From positions 248,001 to 312,000 of the forward strand of contig CAWGMT010000013.1 of assembly GCA_963823675.1 (NCBI GenBank): a stretch of DNA of 64,000 bases, written 5' to 3'. The translations under genes and the position numbers were made by a program. Of this stretch, positions 1 to 9,350 are shown piece by piece (positions within the stretch are counted from its first letter, which is position 1; the number at the start of each line of letters is the position of its first letter). The notes beneath the pieces were generated by a model, which saw only the letters and a program-made list of their open reading frames with translations, was not told the DNA's origin and searched no databases. Origin of the DNA: CAWGMT01 sp963823675. GTDB taxonomy: Bacteria; Planctomycetota; Planctomycetia; Isosphaerales; Isosphaeraceae.

Positions 1-49
1 GTCCGACGATGTCGTCCGCAAGGTGCTTGAATCGGTTCCCGTGCCCTGA
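1..49 (+). CDS. MoxR-type AAA ATPase, 3' end only
   Basis: Only the last 15 codons are in the window (SDDVVRKVLESVPVP, then TGA). The sequence itself cannot identify the family. The call comes from position: it lies 12 bases before a DUF58 gene and heads a complete Bat operon, where a MoxR ATPase is the usual first gene. The ending VLESVPVP is familiar from planctomycete MoxR proteins. MoxR ATPases act as cytoplasmic chaperones for von Willebrand factor A (VWA) proteins such as those encoded downstream. Confidence 0.5.
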   Translation, partial: SDDVVRKVLESVPVP

Positions 50-61
50 AGCAGATTTCCC

Positions 62-947
62 ATGCCTACGCGACAGCTTGAAGACGTCCTGAAAGAAGTT
101 CGGCGCATTCAGATCGTCGCCCGGCGGCAGGTGAACGACCTGCTGGCGGGGGAGTATCTGAGCGTCTTCAAGGGACGCGGGATGGAGTTCGACGCCGTTC
201 GCGAATACGTCCCCGGCGATGAAATCCGCAGCATCGACTGGAACGTCACCGCCCGGACGGGAACACCCTTCGTGAAAACGTTTTGCGAGGAACGCGAGCT
301 CACGGTGATCCTGGCGGTCGATATCTCGGCGTCCGGTTCGTTCGGCTCATTCCGCCTGAGCAAGATGGAGACGGCCGTGGAGGTGGCGGCGGTGTTGATG
401 TTCACCGCGCTGCGAAACCACGACAAGGTCGGCCTCCTCTTCTTTACCGATGACGTGGTGAAGTACATTCCGCCCCGCAAGGGACGGGCGAACGTGCTGC
501 GGCTGATCCGCGAACTGCTGGCCACCGAGCCGGTCAAGGCGCAGACCGACATTTCGAAGGCGCTCGACTTTCTGGGGCGGGTTCAGCGGCGGCGGTGCGT
601 CGTGTTCGTGATGAGCGATTTTCTGGGACCGGATTGTTCGCGCGCCCTGGCGATCGCCAACCAGCGGCACGACTGTGTCGCCGTGACGATGGGCGACCCG
701 CGCGAATCGAGCCTCCCCGACGTCGGGTTCCTGACGCTCCGCGACGCCGAGACCGATGAACTGCTGGAGCTCGACACACGCCATCCGCGGGTGCGGGCGC
801 TGTTTGCGAAGAGCGGCGCAGGAGCGGGAACAACGGCTGGCGGGCTGGCTCCGCCGGGCGAACGTCGACCGCCTCGAGATTCGCACCGATCAGCCGTACG
901 CGACCAGCCTGCAGAAGTTCTTTCGCATGCGGGAGCGGCAACGATGA
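62..947 (+). CDS. DUF58 domain protein (VWA-like), one frameshift
   Basis: The N-terminal ~245 residues carry the DUF58 signature: GRGMEFDAVREYVPGDE followed by IRSIDWNVTAR. A VWA-like fold follows, with LAVDISASGS and VVFVMSDF. DUF58 proteins accompany MoxR ATPases and Bat proteins and are thought to link the ATPase to membrane VWA proteins. The frame opened at the ATG is lost near position 812, just after LFAK. The next frame then supplies a good C-terminus (AAQEREQRLAGWLRR ... FFRMRERQR) that stops at 947. A one-base insertion near 808-815 is therefore likely; without it the protein would be about 294 residues, normal for the family. No strong ribosome binding site is visible. Confidence 0.85.
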
Positions 948-969
948 TCATTAACGGCGAAAGCGGCTT

Positions 970-1135
970 CCGTTTCCCCCCCTTGCGAAGGGGGGGCCAG
1001 GGGGGGTGGGGACGCACGCCTCGGAGACGGTGAACGGGTTTCCCTTTCCTGATACAGCCGGGATCAACAACGATCTCACTTGGCGGTGCCACGACCACCC
1101 TTCCAGGCCCCCCCTTCGCAAGGGGGGGAAAGCAA
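970..1135. repeat. Palindromic G/C-run repeat pair (BIME-like)
   Basis: Two inverted copies of a short repeat face each other. At ~974-1010 a run of C, TTGCGAA and a run of G are followed by CCAGGGGGG. At ~1102-1130 the reverse complement appears: CCAGGCCCC, TTCGCAA, then a run of G. Each copy is itself a palindrome, so the pair can form a large cruciform or hairpin. It lies between the DUF58 gene and the next gene of the operon, so it would be transcribed. The long G and C runs are also likely places for sequencing indels. Confidence 0.75.
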
Positions 1136-1173
1136 ACGGGGCGCTCGCCGAGGCTGCGCTGACTACGGGAGGC

Positions 1174-2226
1174 ATGTCGCGCTCGCTTGCGCGATGTGCG
1201 CCATGGTCCTGTCGGCTGGCTGCGGAGCCATGCGAAGCAAGGACGGCGCAGTCGCCGTCGCAGTCGGGAAACGCGATCGAGCGCAGCGCCGAAAAAGGGC
1301 CGGTGAAGCTGTTCGTGCGCGTCTGGCCGCGCGAGCCGCGGCTGTCGGATCTCGTGGAGATGGACGTCCGCGTCGAGTCCCAGCCCGACGTCGAGATCAA
1401 ACCGCCGGCGTTCGGACAGGCCGTGGGCGACTTTCTCATTCGCGACTACAGCGAGCGGCCCCCCGAGGCGGGTGCGCGGAACGTGCGCCGCTTCCACTAT
1501 CAGTTGGAGCCCGCGCACGCCGGCAAGCACCTGATCCGGTCGGTGTCGATCGAATTCGTGGACAAACGCCCGAATTCGGAACGGCGGGGTGAACCGGCCC
1601 TGATCGAGACGGATCCGCTGGAGGTGAATGTCACGTCGGAGCTGGGGGACGAAGCACCGAGTCTGGCGAATCTCGAACCGATGGTGCCGCCGCAGCCGGT
1701 GCCGCAGACGTTCCGCGATCGGCTGGCTGGTCGCGTCGGGCGTGGCCGTCCTGCTCGTCGATTGCTCGTCGTCGTGGCGCTGCGCCGGCGCAAGCGCCGG
1801 CCGATCGAGCCGCGCCGCCAGACCCCCGAGGAGATCGCACAGGCGGCCCTGGCGCTCTTGCTGGCGGAGAATCTCCCGGCGCGCGGCCTGGTCAAGGAAT
1901 TCTATCTGCGGCTCACCGGCATCGTCCGCCAGTATGTCGAAGACACGACGGGAATCCGGGCCCCCGAGCAGACGACCGAGGAATTCCTGCGCGACATGCG
2001 GTCGCGCGCGGTGTTTCCGCCGGAGCGTTCCGTCCGGCTCGCGGAATTCCTGGAAGCGGCCGACCTGGTCAAGTACGCCGGGCAGCAGCCGGAGGAGGGT
2101 CAGATCGACCAGGCGATCGCGCGGGCGCACGAGTTCGTGCAACCTGAAGCCGTCGCCGGCTGCCGTGATGGCTGGCGCCAGCGCGGATTGAGACATGGAT
2201 CAAGAGGAGCAAGGTCGTTTCCGTGA
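1174..2226 (+). CDS. Lipoprotein with DUF4381-like cytoplasmic tail, multiple frameshifts
   Basis: Pieces in different frames make one protein. An N-terminal segment ALACAMCAMVLSAGC ends in a plausible lipobox (LSAGC). A periplasmic part follows (KLFVRVWPREPRLSDLVEMD ... PLEVNVTSELGDEAP). A hydrophobic stretch GWLVASGVAVLLV near 1720-1760 looks like a membrane helix. The tail EEIAQAALALLLAE ... VKEFYLRLTGIVRQYVED ... APEQTTEEFL matches the helical region typical of DUF4381 proteins in MoxR/Bat operons. Frame changes are needed near 1190-1250, 1715 and 1770. The stop overlaps the batA GTG start (GTGA at 2223-2226), which suggests translational coupling. The start is uncertain; an ATG at 1174 is preceded by GGGAGG, but very closely. 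The role is inferred from the operon. Confidence 0.6.
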   Translation: MSRSLARCAPWSCRLAAEPCEARTAQSPSQSGNAIERSAEKGPVKLFVRVWPREPRLSDLVEMDVRVESQPDVEIKPPAFGQAVGDFLIRDYSERPPEAGARNVRRFHYQLEPAHAGKHLIRSVSIEFVDKRPNSERRGEPALIETDPLEVNVTSELGDEAPSLANLEPMVPPQPVPQTFRDRLAGRVGRGRPARRLLVVVALRRRKRRPIEPRRQTPEEIAQAALALLLAENLPARGLVKEFYLRLTGIVRQYVEDTTGIRAPEQTTEEFLRDMRSRAVFPPERSVRLAEFLEAADLVKYAGQQPEEGQIDQAIARAHEFVQPEAVAGCRDGWRQRGLRHGSRGARSFP

Positions 2227-3299
2227 ATGCATTTCGATTCTATTCCTCGTTCTGGCTGATCCTCGCACCCGTCGTGGCGGGCGCGCTCTGGTGGCGATTT
2301 CGTCCCCAGGAGCGACCCGCGGCGGTTTTCTCCAGCGTGACCGATCTCAAAGGTCTGCCCGTCACCCTGGCGCAGCGGCTGCGACGCTGCCTGCCGTATC
2401 TCTACGGACTGGGCCTGTGCCTGGTGATTACCGGCCTGGCCCGGCCGCAAGCGGGGAAGGCGGAATCACGGATCACCGGCCAGGGGATCGCCATCGAGAT
2501 CGTGCTCGACGTTTCCGGCTCGATGGAGGCCATCGACTTTCAACTCGAAGGCCGGGACGTCAGCCGGCTCGAGGCCGTCAAGCACGTCATTCAGGAATTC
2601 GTGCTCGGCTCGCGCGCGAGCGGATTGTCGGGCCGCCCCGATGATCTCGTCGGACTCGTCGCCTTCGGAGGGTTCGCCGACAGCAAATGTCCGTTGACCC
2701 TCGATCACGGTGCTCTGGTCGATATCGTCCAGGGGCTCGAAATTCCCAAGCCGATCCGCGACAGCCAGGGGCGGGTGATCAATGCCCAGGCGTTGCAGGA
2801 GGAACTGGCGACCGCGATCGGCGACGGCGTCGCGGTGGGGGTCGACCGCTTGCGCGGGGCGAAAGCGAAGAGCAAGGTGCTCATCCTGCTCACCGACGGC
2901 GATTGCAATGCCGGGGTCGTCGACCCGCGCGAAGCGGCCCGAATCGCGGCGGAATCGGGGATCCGGCTGTATACGATCGGCATCGGCCGCAGCGGCATGG
3001 TTCCCATTCCCCAGGAAGACGAATTCGGCAACCGGGTCCTGGTGCCGGCGCAGTTTCGCATCGATGAGGATCTGTTGCGGGAGATGGCCCAGACCGGGCA
3101 AGGCCGGTATTTTCACGCCTCCGATTCCGAGGGACTGGCGCAGGTTTACGCCGAGATCGACAAGCTGGAAAAATCGGAGTTCGAGGAAACGAAGTACTCG
3201 GAATATACGGAATTGTTCGCCTGGTTTGCCGGGCCGGGGTTGGCCGTGATTCTCCTGGTCGGCGTCTTGACGGAAACCCGGTTTCGTTCGTTGCCGTAG
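2223..3299 (+). CDS. batA: BatA, membrane VWA protein
   Basis: Intact, 358 residues. It has N-terminal hydrophobic segments (residues ~5-22 and ~58-76). A VWA domain with a MIDAS motif (DVSGS, residue ~94) and ILLTDGD follows, with a C-terminal membrane helix (GPGLAVILLVGVL). BatA proteins expose a metal-binding VWA domain to the periplasm and form a membrane complex with BatB and TPR partners. The operon is linked to aerotolerance in Bacteroides, but its function in planctomycetes is unproved. The GTG start overlaps the preceding stop. This is the only bat gene here without a frame break, which helps calibrate the breaks in its neighbours. Confidence 0.92.
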   Translation: MNAFRFYSSFWLILAPVVAGALWWRFRPQERPAAVFSSVTDLKGLPVTLAQRLRRCLPYLYGLGLCLVITGLARPQAGKAESRITGQGIAIEIVLDVSGSMEAIDFQLEGRDVSRLEAVKHVIQEFVLGSRASGLSGRPDDLVGLVAFGGFADSKCPLTLDHGALVDIVQGLEIPKPIRDSQGRVINAQALQEELATAIGDGVAVGVDRLRGAKAKSKVLILLTDGDCNAGVVDPREAARIAAESGIRLYTIGIGRSGMVPIPQEDEFGNRVLVPAQFRIDEDLLREMAQTGQGRYFHASDSEGLAQVYAEIDKLEKSEFEETKYSEYTELFAWFAGPGLAVILLVGVLTETRFRSLP

Positions 3300-3314
3300 G
3301 GAGATCGGTCGGAG

Positions 3315-4310
3315 ATGGAATGGCAGCATCCGCAATGGCTGTACTTGATCCTGCCGCTGGCAGCGGCCTGGCTGGCGCTGTCGCTTTATTCCCGGCGCCG
3401 GCGGCGTCGGGCGGCCGAGGCGTTCGTGGCCCAGGCGATGTGGTCGCGGATCCTGCCGGCCGATTCGCCGGGCCCGATTCTGGGTGAAACTGCTCTTGCG
3501 CGAAGCGGCCCTCGTGACAGGGCTGGTCGCGCTGGCCGGGCCGCGGTTCGGAACGCAATATGAAGACGTCATTCCCCGCGGGAGCGATCTCTACGTGCTG
3601 ATCGACGTCTCGCGGTCGATGCTCGCCGAGGACGTCCCGCCCAGCCGGCTCGGCCGCGCCAAGGCCGACGTGGCGGCCCTCGTCAACCGGCTCGAAGGCG
3701 AACGCGTGGGCCTGATCGCCTTTGCCGGGCAGGCGGTGGTGAAGTGTCCGCTCACGGTCGATTACGACGCCTTCCGCCGATCGCTCGACGAGCTCGACCC
3801 GGGAAGCGCGCCGCGCGGCGGCACGGCCATCGGCGACGCGATTCGCAAGGCCCTCGAAGTCTTTCAGGCCCGGGCCGACCGCGATCAGGCGATCCTGCTG
3901 ATCACCGATGGCGACGACCAGCAGTCGTATCCCCTCGAGGCGGCGGCGGTCGCCGCCGAGCGTCATGTCACGATCTTCACCGTCGGCCTGGGCGACGCCG
4001 ATCACGGCGCGCGCATCCCGCAGGGCGCCGCATCCAAATCGTACGTCGAGTACCAGGGGCACCAGGTGTGGAGCAAGCTCGACGGCTCGCTCCTCAAGGA
4101 AATCGCGCTCAAGACGTCCGGTGTCTATGTCCCGGTGGGAACCCGCGCCTACGATCTGGGAGAACTGTACGCGAAATATCTTCAGGGCCGGCGCGGCAGC
4201 GACGAGCAAAGCCAGCAAACGGATTCGCCGGGCGGACCAGTTCCAGGTCTTCCTCGCGCTCGCGCTCTTGGCCCTGCTGGCCGATGCGTTCACGCGTCCC
4301 TACCCCAATG
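3315..4310 (+). CDS. batB: BatB, membrane VWA protein, two frameshifts
   Basis: It starts 15 bases after batA with MEWQHPQWLYLILPL, a membrane helix and an Arg-rich stretch. The frame shifts between ~3440 and 3485. It then continues as REAALVTGLVALAGPRFG and a VWA domain with LIDVSRSM (MIDAS), LITDGDD and TIFTVGLGD. A second break near 4215 moves to the frame that gives the C-terminal helix QFQVFLALALLALLADAF. The arrangement TM - VWA - TM is that of BatB. The exact end is unclear because no stop follows in the last frame; I place it where the next gene can begin (ATG at 4308). Confidence 0.8.
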
Positions 4311-6239
4311 CGGTCAAGTCTCCAGAGCGGGGACTCGATCCCCGCAGAAGTGCGCCGAGAAAACCTGGCGCCAGAGCCCGTCAGCCCGCCCTGCCAGTCT
4401 CGACGGCGCTTGTTCTGGTTGCGTGTCTCGCCGGCAGTCAGTCGGGCCGACAATCCGGCAGAGGCGGTTCGCGAGGGATTGCGCTCGTACGGCAAGGGCG
4501 AATTCGACAAGGCGCGGGACAGGTTCGCGGCAGCCCGCGAGCAATTCGACAGCCGGAGACGCCGCCAAGGCCGCGATTGCCGCGTTCGACCAGGCCTGCG
4601 CCGCGCATCGCAAGGGAGACGTGGCGCAAGCCCGGGAATGGTACCTGAAGGCTGGTCTCGCGCACGACAAGGGACTGGCGGCCTCGGCCCACTTCAATCT
4701 GGGAACGCTGGCGGCGGAAGAAGCAGGCCGGCTGGCGGGAGAACATCCGGAAAACGTGGCCCCCGAAAAGCGCCAGGAGATCCTCGACCAGTTGAAGGCG
4801 GCGGTCGCGTCCTTCCGTCACTGCCTGGAATTGCAGCCGGACAACTCGCGCGCCCGCCGCGACATCGAGCTCGTGCGGCAGTGGATCAAGTACTTACACC
4901 GACCAGTGGCTCGCGCACGATCGCGAGAAACGGCGCCAGGAAACGAACCTGGTGGCGTTTCTGGAATTCCTGATCGAGACCCAAAGAGCATTGCGCGAAT
5001 CGGTCAAAGCTCTGCCGGCGACAGCGCCGGCCGACGCCTTTGCCGAGCCGAAACGACTGCAGGATGAGCTCCAGGAGGAGATTCCGCCGCTCAAGGAGAA
5101 GATCAAGACCGAGCTGACGCCCCAGCAACCCGCGGCGCGGGACTGCCCCGCAAGGCAACTCGCGCGAGCTGGAGCAAGGAATCGCGCTGCTGCAAGGCTG
5201 GGCGAGCGCTGCCGGCGAAAAGATGTCATCGGCCGCGCGCCACCTCGACGGCCGGCAAGCGGCACCGGCGGCCGCGGACCAGCAATCCGCGATCGACGAG
5301 CTGGAAAAGATCTGGGATGCCGTGATCCCGTTTCACCCCCTGCTTGCTCGCGATCTGGCGGACCAGACGAAGATCGCCCGATCGCTCGCACCGGCCTCGC
5401 CTGCCGATTCGAAGCCAGAGACCGACGAGCCCTCCGGCAAAATGATCCGCATCGAGACGGAAACCAAGCCAGCATCGAAAGCTCCGGCGCGGCACGCGGT
5501 CATGCGGCACTCGGGACCGAAAGCGAAGATCTGGCGCCGCTCACGGAAATCCAGGAGCGAACGCTCCGCCGGACGCAGTTGCTCAAGCTCAAGGCCGAGG
5601 CCGAGCTGGCGCGACTGGAAAAGTCGCCCCCGCCCGACGCGGAGCAGAAGGGCACGACCCATCCGCGAAAGGATGACCCAAGGCTGCCGGGCCCGCCAGC
5701 CAAAACCCGTCGATCCCAAGCAGATCAAGGCCGGTTATCAGAAGGCGATCGAGCTGGCGCCACGAGCCGCCGAGCAGATGGAACGCGCGGTCAAAGTCGC
5801 TCAAGCAGAAGGACCCCCAGGCGCCTACCCGCCGGCCGAAGAGGCCCGTAAGATTCTCGAAGAAATTCAAAAGGCGCAGCCACGGCAACCAGAGCAGGAC
5901 CAGAAACAGCAGGATCAGAACAAGAAGAACGAGGACCAAGAGAAGCAGGATCAGCAAGATCAACCGAAGAAAGACGAGCAGAAGAAAGAGCAAGCGAAAG
6001 ACGAGGGCCAGAAGAAGGACCAGCAGAAGAAAGATCAGGACGAACAGAAGAAGCAGGAAGAGCCCAAGAAGCCCGGCAAGGAGCAGCAGGAACAGAAACA
6101 GCCCCAGCCGCAGGTCTCGCGCGATCAGATCGAAGAGGCACTGCGCAAGGTCCGCGAACGGCAGCAGGAAAAGCGCGAACGAGACCGCAAAATGAAGGCC
6201 CGTGTCTTCGGCAGAGTGCCCGTGGAGAAGGATTGGTGA
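4308..6239 (+). CDS. batC: BatC-like TPR protein with Lys/Gln-rich linker, multiple frameshifts
   Basis: The first part is TPR-like: NPAEAVREGLRSYGKGEFDK, then AIAAFDQACAAHRKGDVAQA and ASAHFNLGTLAAEEAGRL ... AVASFRHCLELQPDN. Long helices with FLEFLIETQRALRESV follow. A region at ~5875-6115 is almost wholly Lys, Gln, Glu and Asp. The end is VSRDQIEEALRKVRERQQ ... VFGRVPVEKDW. TPR proteins are the usual BatC partners of BatA/BatB on the periplasmic side. The pieces occupy all three frames, with changes near 4550, 4895, 5140, 5430-5480, 5690 and 5790. A hydrophobic stretch STALVLVACLAG near 4400 may be a signal peptide. The stop overlaps the next start (TGATG at 6237-6241). Confidence 0.72.
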
Positions 6240-8167
6240 TGCGACATACCTACATCGCGATGACCGACCTTGGCCGGCGTGGCGCTCCTCCTTCTCGCCG
6301 CGCAGGCAAGCGCCGCCGACGAACCGGAAATCGCGGTCGAAGCGAGTGCCAGCGAGATCTTCATCGGCGAAAGCGTCGACTACGTCGTCGAGATTCGCAA
6401 CGTGAAGAACCCGCCGGCCCCGGACCTGTCGGCGCTGCGCCAGGATTTCGACGTCGTCGCCACTGGCGACGAGTCGCATAATCAATCGTCCACTTTCATT
6501 TTCAACGGCAAGGTCACCCAGCAGAACAGCTTCGGCCACGCCTTCCGTTTCCGCCTGACGCCGAAGCGAACAGGCAAGCTGGTCATCCCGGCCCCGTCGG
6601 CGACGATCGACGGCAAGACCGTGACTGGCGAGGCCCTGGCCTTGAACGTCATTGCTCCCGAAGCCCAAGACCTGGTCGTCCCCGAGATCAAGACGGATCG
6701 CGCAGAAGGTTTACCCCACGCAGCCGTTCGAGGTGACGCTCCGCGTGCTCGTCCGCCCCTTGCCGGACGACCCCGATCGCGACCCTCTGGTGCCCGCTGC
6801 GCCGCCGCCCTCCGCACCTCGACGTCAACTGGGTCGATCTGCCGCCAGGACTGACCGGCGACGACAAAGCCCGCTGGCTCGAGAAACTCCTCGCCGAGAA
6901 CGGCAGCGGGTTCACGCTCAACGACGTCACGACGCGGAGCGGCTCGTTCTTCGAGGGACCGCGGCTGGCGGTCTTCAACCTGTACCAGGGGCGCGAAAGC
7001 CGGAAGGGGCTCGATGGCCGTCCGGTCAATTACTTCGTCTACGAGCTCAAACGCAAGCTCACTGCCGAGAAGGCGGGAACGTACGCATTCGGCCCGGCGA
7101 TCGTGAAAGGGTCGTTCGTGGCAGCGATGGAAGGAAGCAGTTACACCGGCCGGCGGCTGGTCGCGGTCGCTCCCGCGGTGCCGGTGGAAGTTCGCGAAGT
7201 CCCCGCTGCCGCGGCCCGCGACATTCTGCGGCGGAATCGGCAATTACCGCCTGGCGGCCTCCGCCAACCCGACGACGCTGCGCGTCGGCGACCCGCTCAC
7301 GCTCACGCTCGACATCGAACGCGGACCAGCCAGCGGATCGCTGGACCTGATCTCGGCGCCGGACCTCGCGGCCAATCCCCAGATCGCCGCCGATTTCGAG
7401 ATCCTCGACAAGAACCCCACCGGGCGCAAGGAGGGAGAAGTGAAGCGATTCGAGTATGCCCTGCGACCGAAGCGGGCCGGAGTCGCGATTCCCCCCCTGG
7501 CCGTCACGGTATTCAATCCCGATAGCGAAAAGTTCTCGGAGATCGCCACCAAACCGATCGCGCTTGCCGTATCGGCGGCCAGCCGCCTGGGCGCGGGCGA
7601 CCTTGTCGGGTCGCTCCCCGGTTCCGGCACGCAGGAGATCAAGTCGCGGGCACAGGGGATTTTTCAGAACATCACCGATCCCATCGGAGCTGAAGGATCG
7701 AGCGCGTCAACGTCGTCGCGCTCGCCGGAGGTGACGGCGGGGTTGTGGTGCGGAGTGGGCTGCCTGATCGCGGTCGTCTCGGCACATCGCCGCAAATCGG
7801 GCGATGTGGTCTGGCAGCGAAAACGGCACGCGCGGCGCACGGCCGAGCGCAAGCTGGCCGAGGCCCGCCAAGCCGCTCGCCGCGGGACGATCGATGGACG
7901 CACTTCGGGCCATTCGATCGGCCCTGGTCGGGCTGATCGCCGACATGCGCAACATCGTCGCCGAGGGCCTGACGGCGTCGGAAGCCGACGCGACGCTCGC
8001 CCAGACGTCGGTTCCCGCCGCTCGAGCGGGCGGAGGTATTGCGATTGCTGGAAGCGATCGAATCGGCGGAATACGGGTCGGGAATCACATCCGAGGCTAC
8101 GGCGATGATCGAGACGGCCAAGGGACTCATCCCGAGCCTGGCACGCCACCTGGAACGGGGTTCGTGA
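6239..8167 (+). CDS. batD: BatD (aerotolerance/oxygen-tolerance) protein, multiple frameshifts
   Basis: The ATG at 6239 overlaps the batC stop. MRHTYIAMTDL plus AGVALLLLAAQASA (next frame, from ~6270) make a signal peptide. Repeated BatD beta-sandwich domains follow: EIFIGESVDYVVEIRNV, then FDVVATGDESHNQSS and FRFRLTPKRTGKLVIPAP, and later NPTTLRVGDPLTLTLDIE and YALRPKRAGVAIPPLAVTV. A cytoplasmic Arg-rich and helical tail ends AMIETAKGLIPSLARHLER, then Gly-Ser and stop. Frame changes lie near 6270, 6700, 6800, 7225, 7900 and 8010. A length near 640 residues fits BatD. It is anchored in the membrane with most of the protein outside, and probably contacts BatA/BatB. Confidence 0.8.
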
Positions 8168-8170
8168 TTG

Positions 8171-8941
8171 ATGCACAGGATCGTTCCGGCCTTGATCGCA
8201 CTGATCCACGTCCTGCCAGGAGCGGCCCTCGCCGCGGAACCGGGATCGCGCGAACGAACGTTCGTCCGCGCGCTCGAGGTCTTCGATGCCGCGAAGACCC
8301 CGGCTGACTACCGCGAGTCGGCGGCTCTGCTGGAATCCCTGCTCGCCGACGGGTTTCGCAACGGGGCCGTGTACTACAACCTGGGGAACGCGTACTTCCG
8401 GGCGGGCGAGTACGGCCGGTCGATCGCGGCGTACCGCAAGGCCAAGCCGTACCGCCCGCGCGATCCGTATCTCGAGGCGAATCTACGGCAAGCACTCTCG
8501 GCCGCCCCGGGCCGCTTGCCCGAACCGCCTGCCCCCTGGTGGAGACACGTGCTGTTCTGGAGCGGCTGGTTGTCGTTTCCCGAGAAGGCCTACGCGTCGT
8601 TCTCGGGCTTTCTGCTGGCGGCTCTGACGGCGTGCGCGGCCCTGCTTCTTCGCTGGCCGCGCGCGTACTGGATCAGCGCGGCACTCGTCGTCATTGCCGG
8701 CGTCCTCTGAGTCTCGATGCCGGCACTGGCCTATGCCGACGTCGCCTGGTCGCGGCATGGCGTCGTCACCCGCGAAACCATCGCCCGCAAAGGAATCGGC
8801 AAGGACTACGAGCCGGCCTTCGACCAGCCGCTCAAGGACGGCGCCGAATTCACGGTTCTCTCCGAGAACGGCGACTGGATCTTCGGCCACTTCGAAGGCA
8901 TCGGTGACGGCTGGCTGCGCCGCGAGCACACGGTGCGATGA
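8171..8941 (+). CDS. batE: BatE, TPR plus SH3-like protein, one frameshift
   Basis: The start is three bases after the batD stop. It has a signal peptide (HRIVPALIALIHVLPGAALA) and TPR repeats (NGAVYYNLGNAYFRAGEYGR and SIAAYRKAKPYRPRDPYLE). Two membrane helices follow (residues ~140-180). After a frame change near 8705, an SH3-like C-terminus (TIARKGIGKDYEPAFDQPL ... FTVLSENGDWIFGHFE ... GWLRREHTVR) stops at 8941. TPR, TM and bacterial SH3 in this order is typical of BatE. This is the last gene of the operon. Confidence 0.82.
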
Positions 8942-9255
8942 ATGACGCGGACTTCATATTCGTCCGTGTCGGGCAGGTCGGTTTCGACGGCCCGTGTCGG
9001 TTGCGGCGGTGCCCAGACGGCCGTCGCCGTGTCGCCGCCGCTCTCCGCGGTCCACCGCTCGGTCGGTTCGCCCCTCTCGAAGGTTGCAACATCGACCTCG
9101 ACGAACGCCCCATGATGAACGCGCGGGGCGGCAACGTATCCCGGGGGCAGCAATCGAAACAGCGACCGAACGATTTCCATGGGCCATCCACCGTGAAGTT
9201 CTTCCCACGAGGCAAGGTCGTCCAGCGGCGGTCGAAAGTGGTCGCGTAGCGGCAT
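8938..9255 (-). pseudogene. DUF4058 family gene, truncated
   Basis: The ATG at 9255 has a good ribosome binding site (AGGAGG, about 8 bases away). The reading is MPLRDHFRPPLDDLASWEEL, then WPMEIVRSLFRLLPPGYVAAP, FVEVDVATFE and LPDTDEYEVRV, all characteristic of the start of DUF4058 proteins. These are usually around 200-270 residues. Here the similarity stops after about 105 residues, exactly where the batE 3' end begins; the frame stays open into batE antisense sequence. The gene therefore seems to have been cut when it was joined to the bat operon. The family's function is unknown. Confidence 0.75.
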
Positions 9256-9350
9256 GGCGGCATCCTCCTGCCTGCACCATTCTAGCCCAGCCGGGTTGCA
9301 GGAACAATCAAGAATCGCGTCGGCCACACCGCCCCCCATTCGAACACGGA

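Noticed and set aside
583..2196. A 537-residue minus-strand frame in the bat operon
   Set aside because: It is antisense to DUF58 and the lipoprotein gene, lacks a start context, and its composition is His/Arg-rich as in shadow frames.
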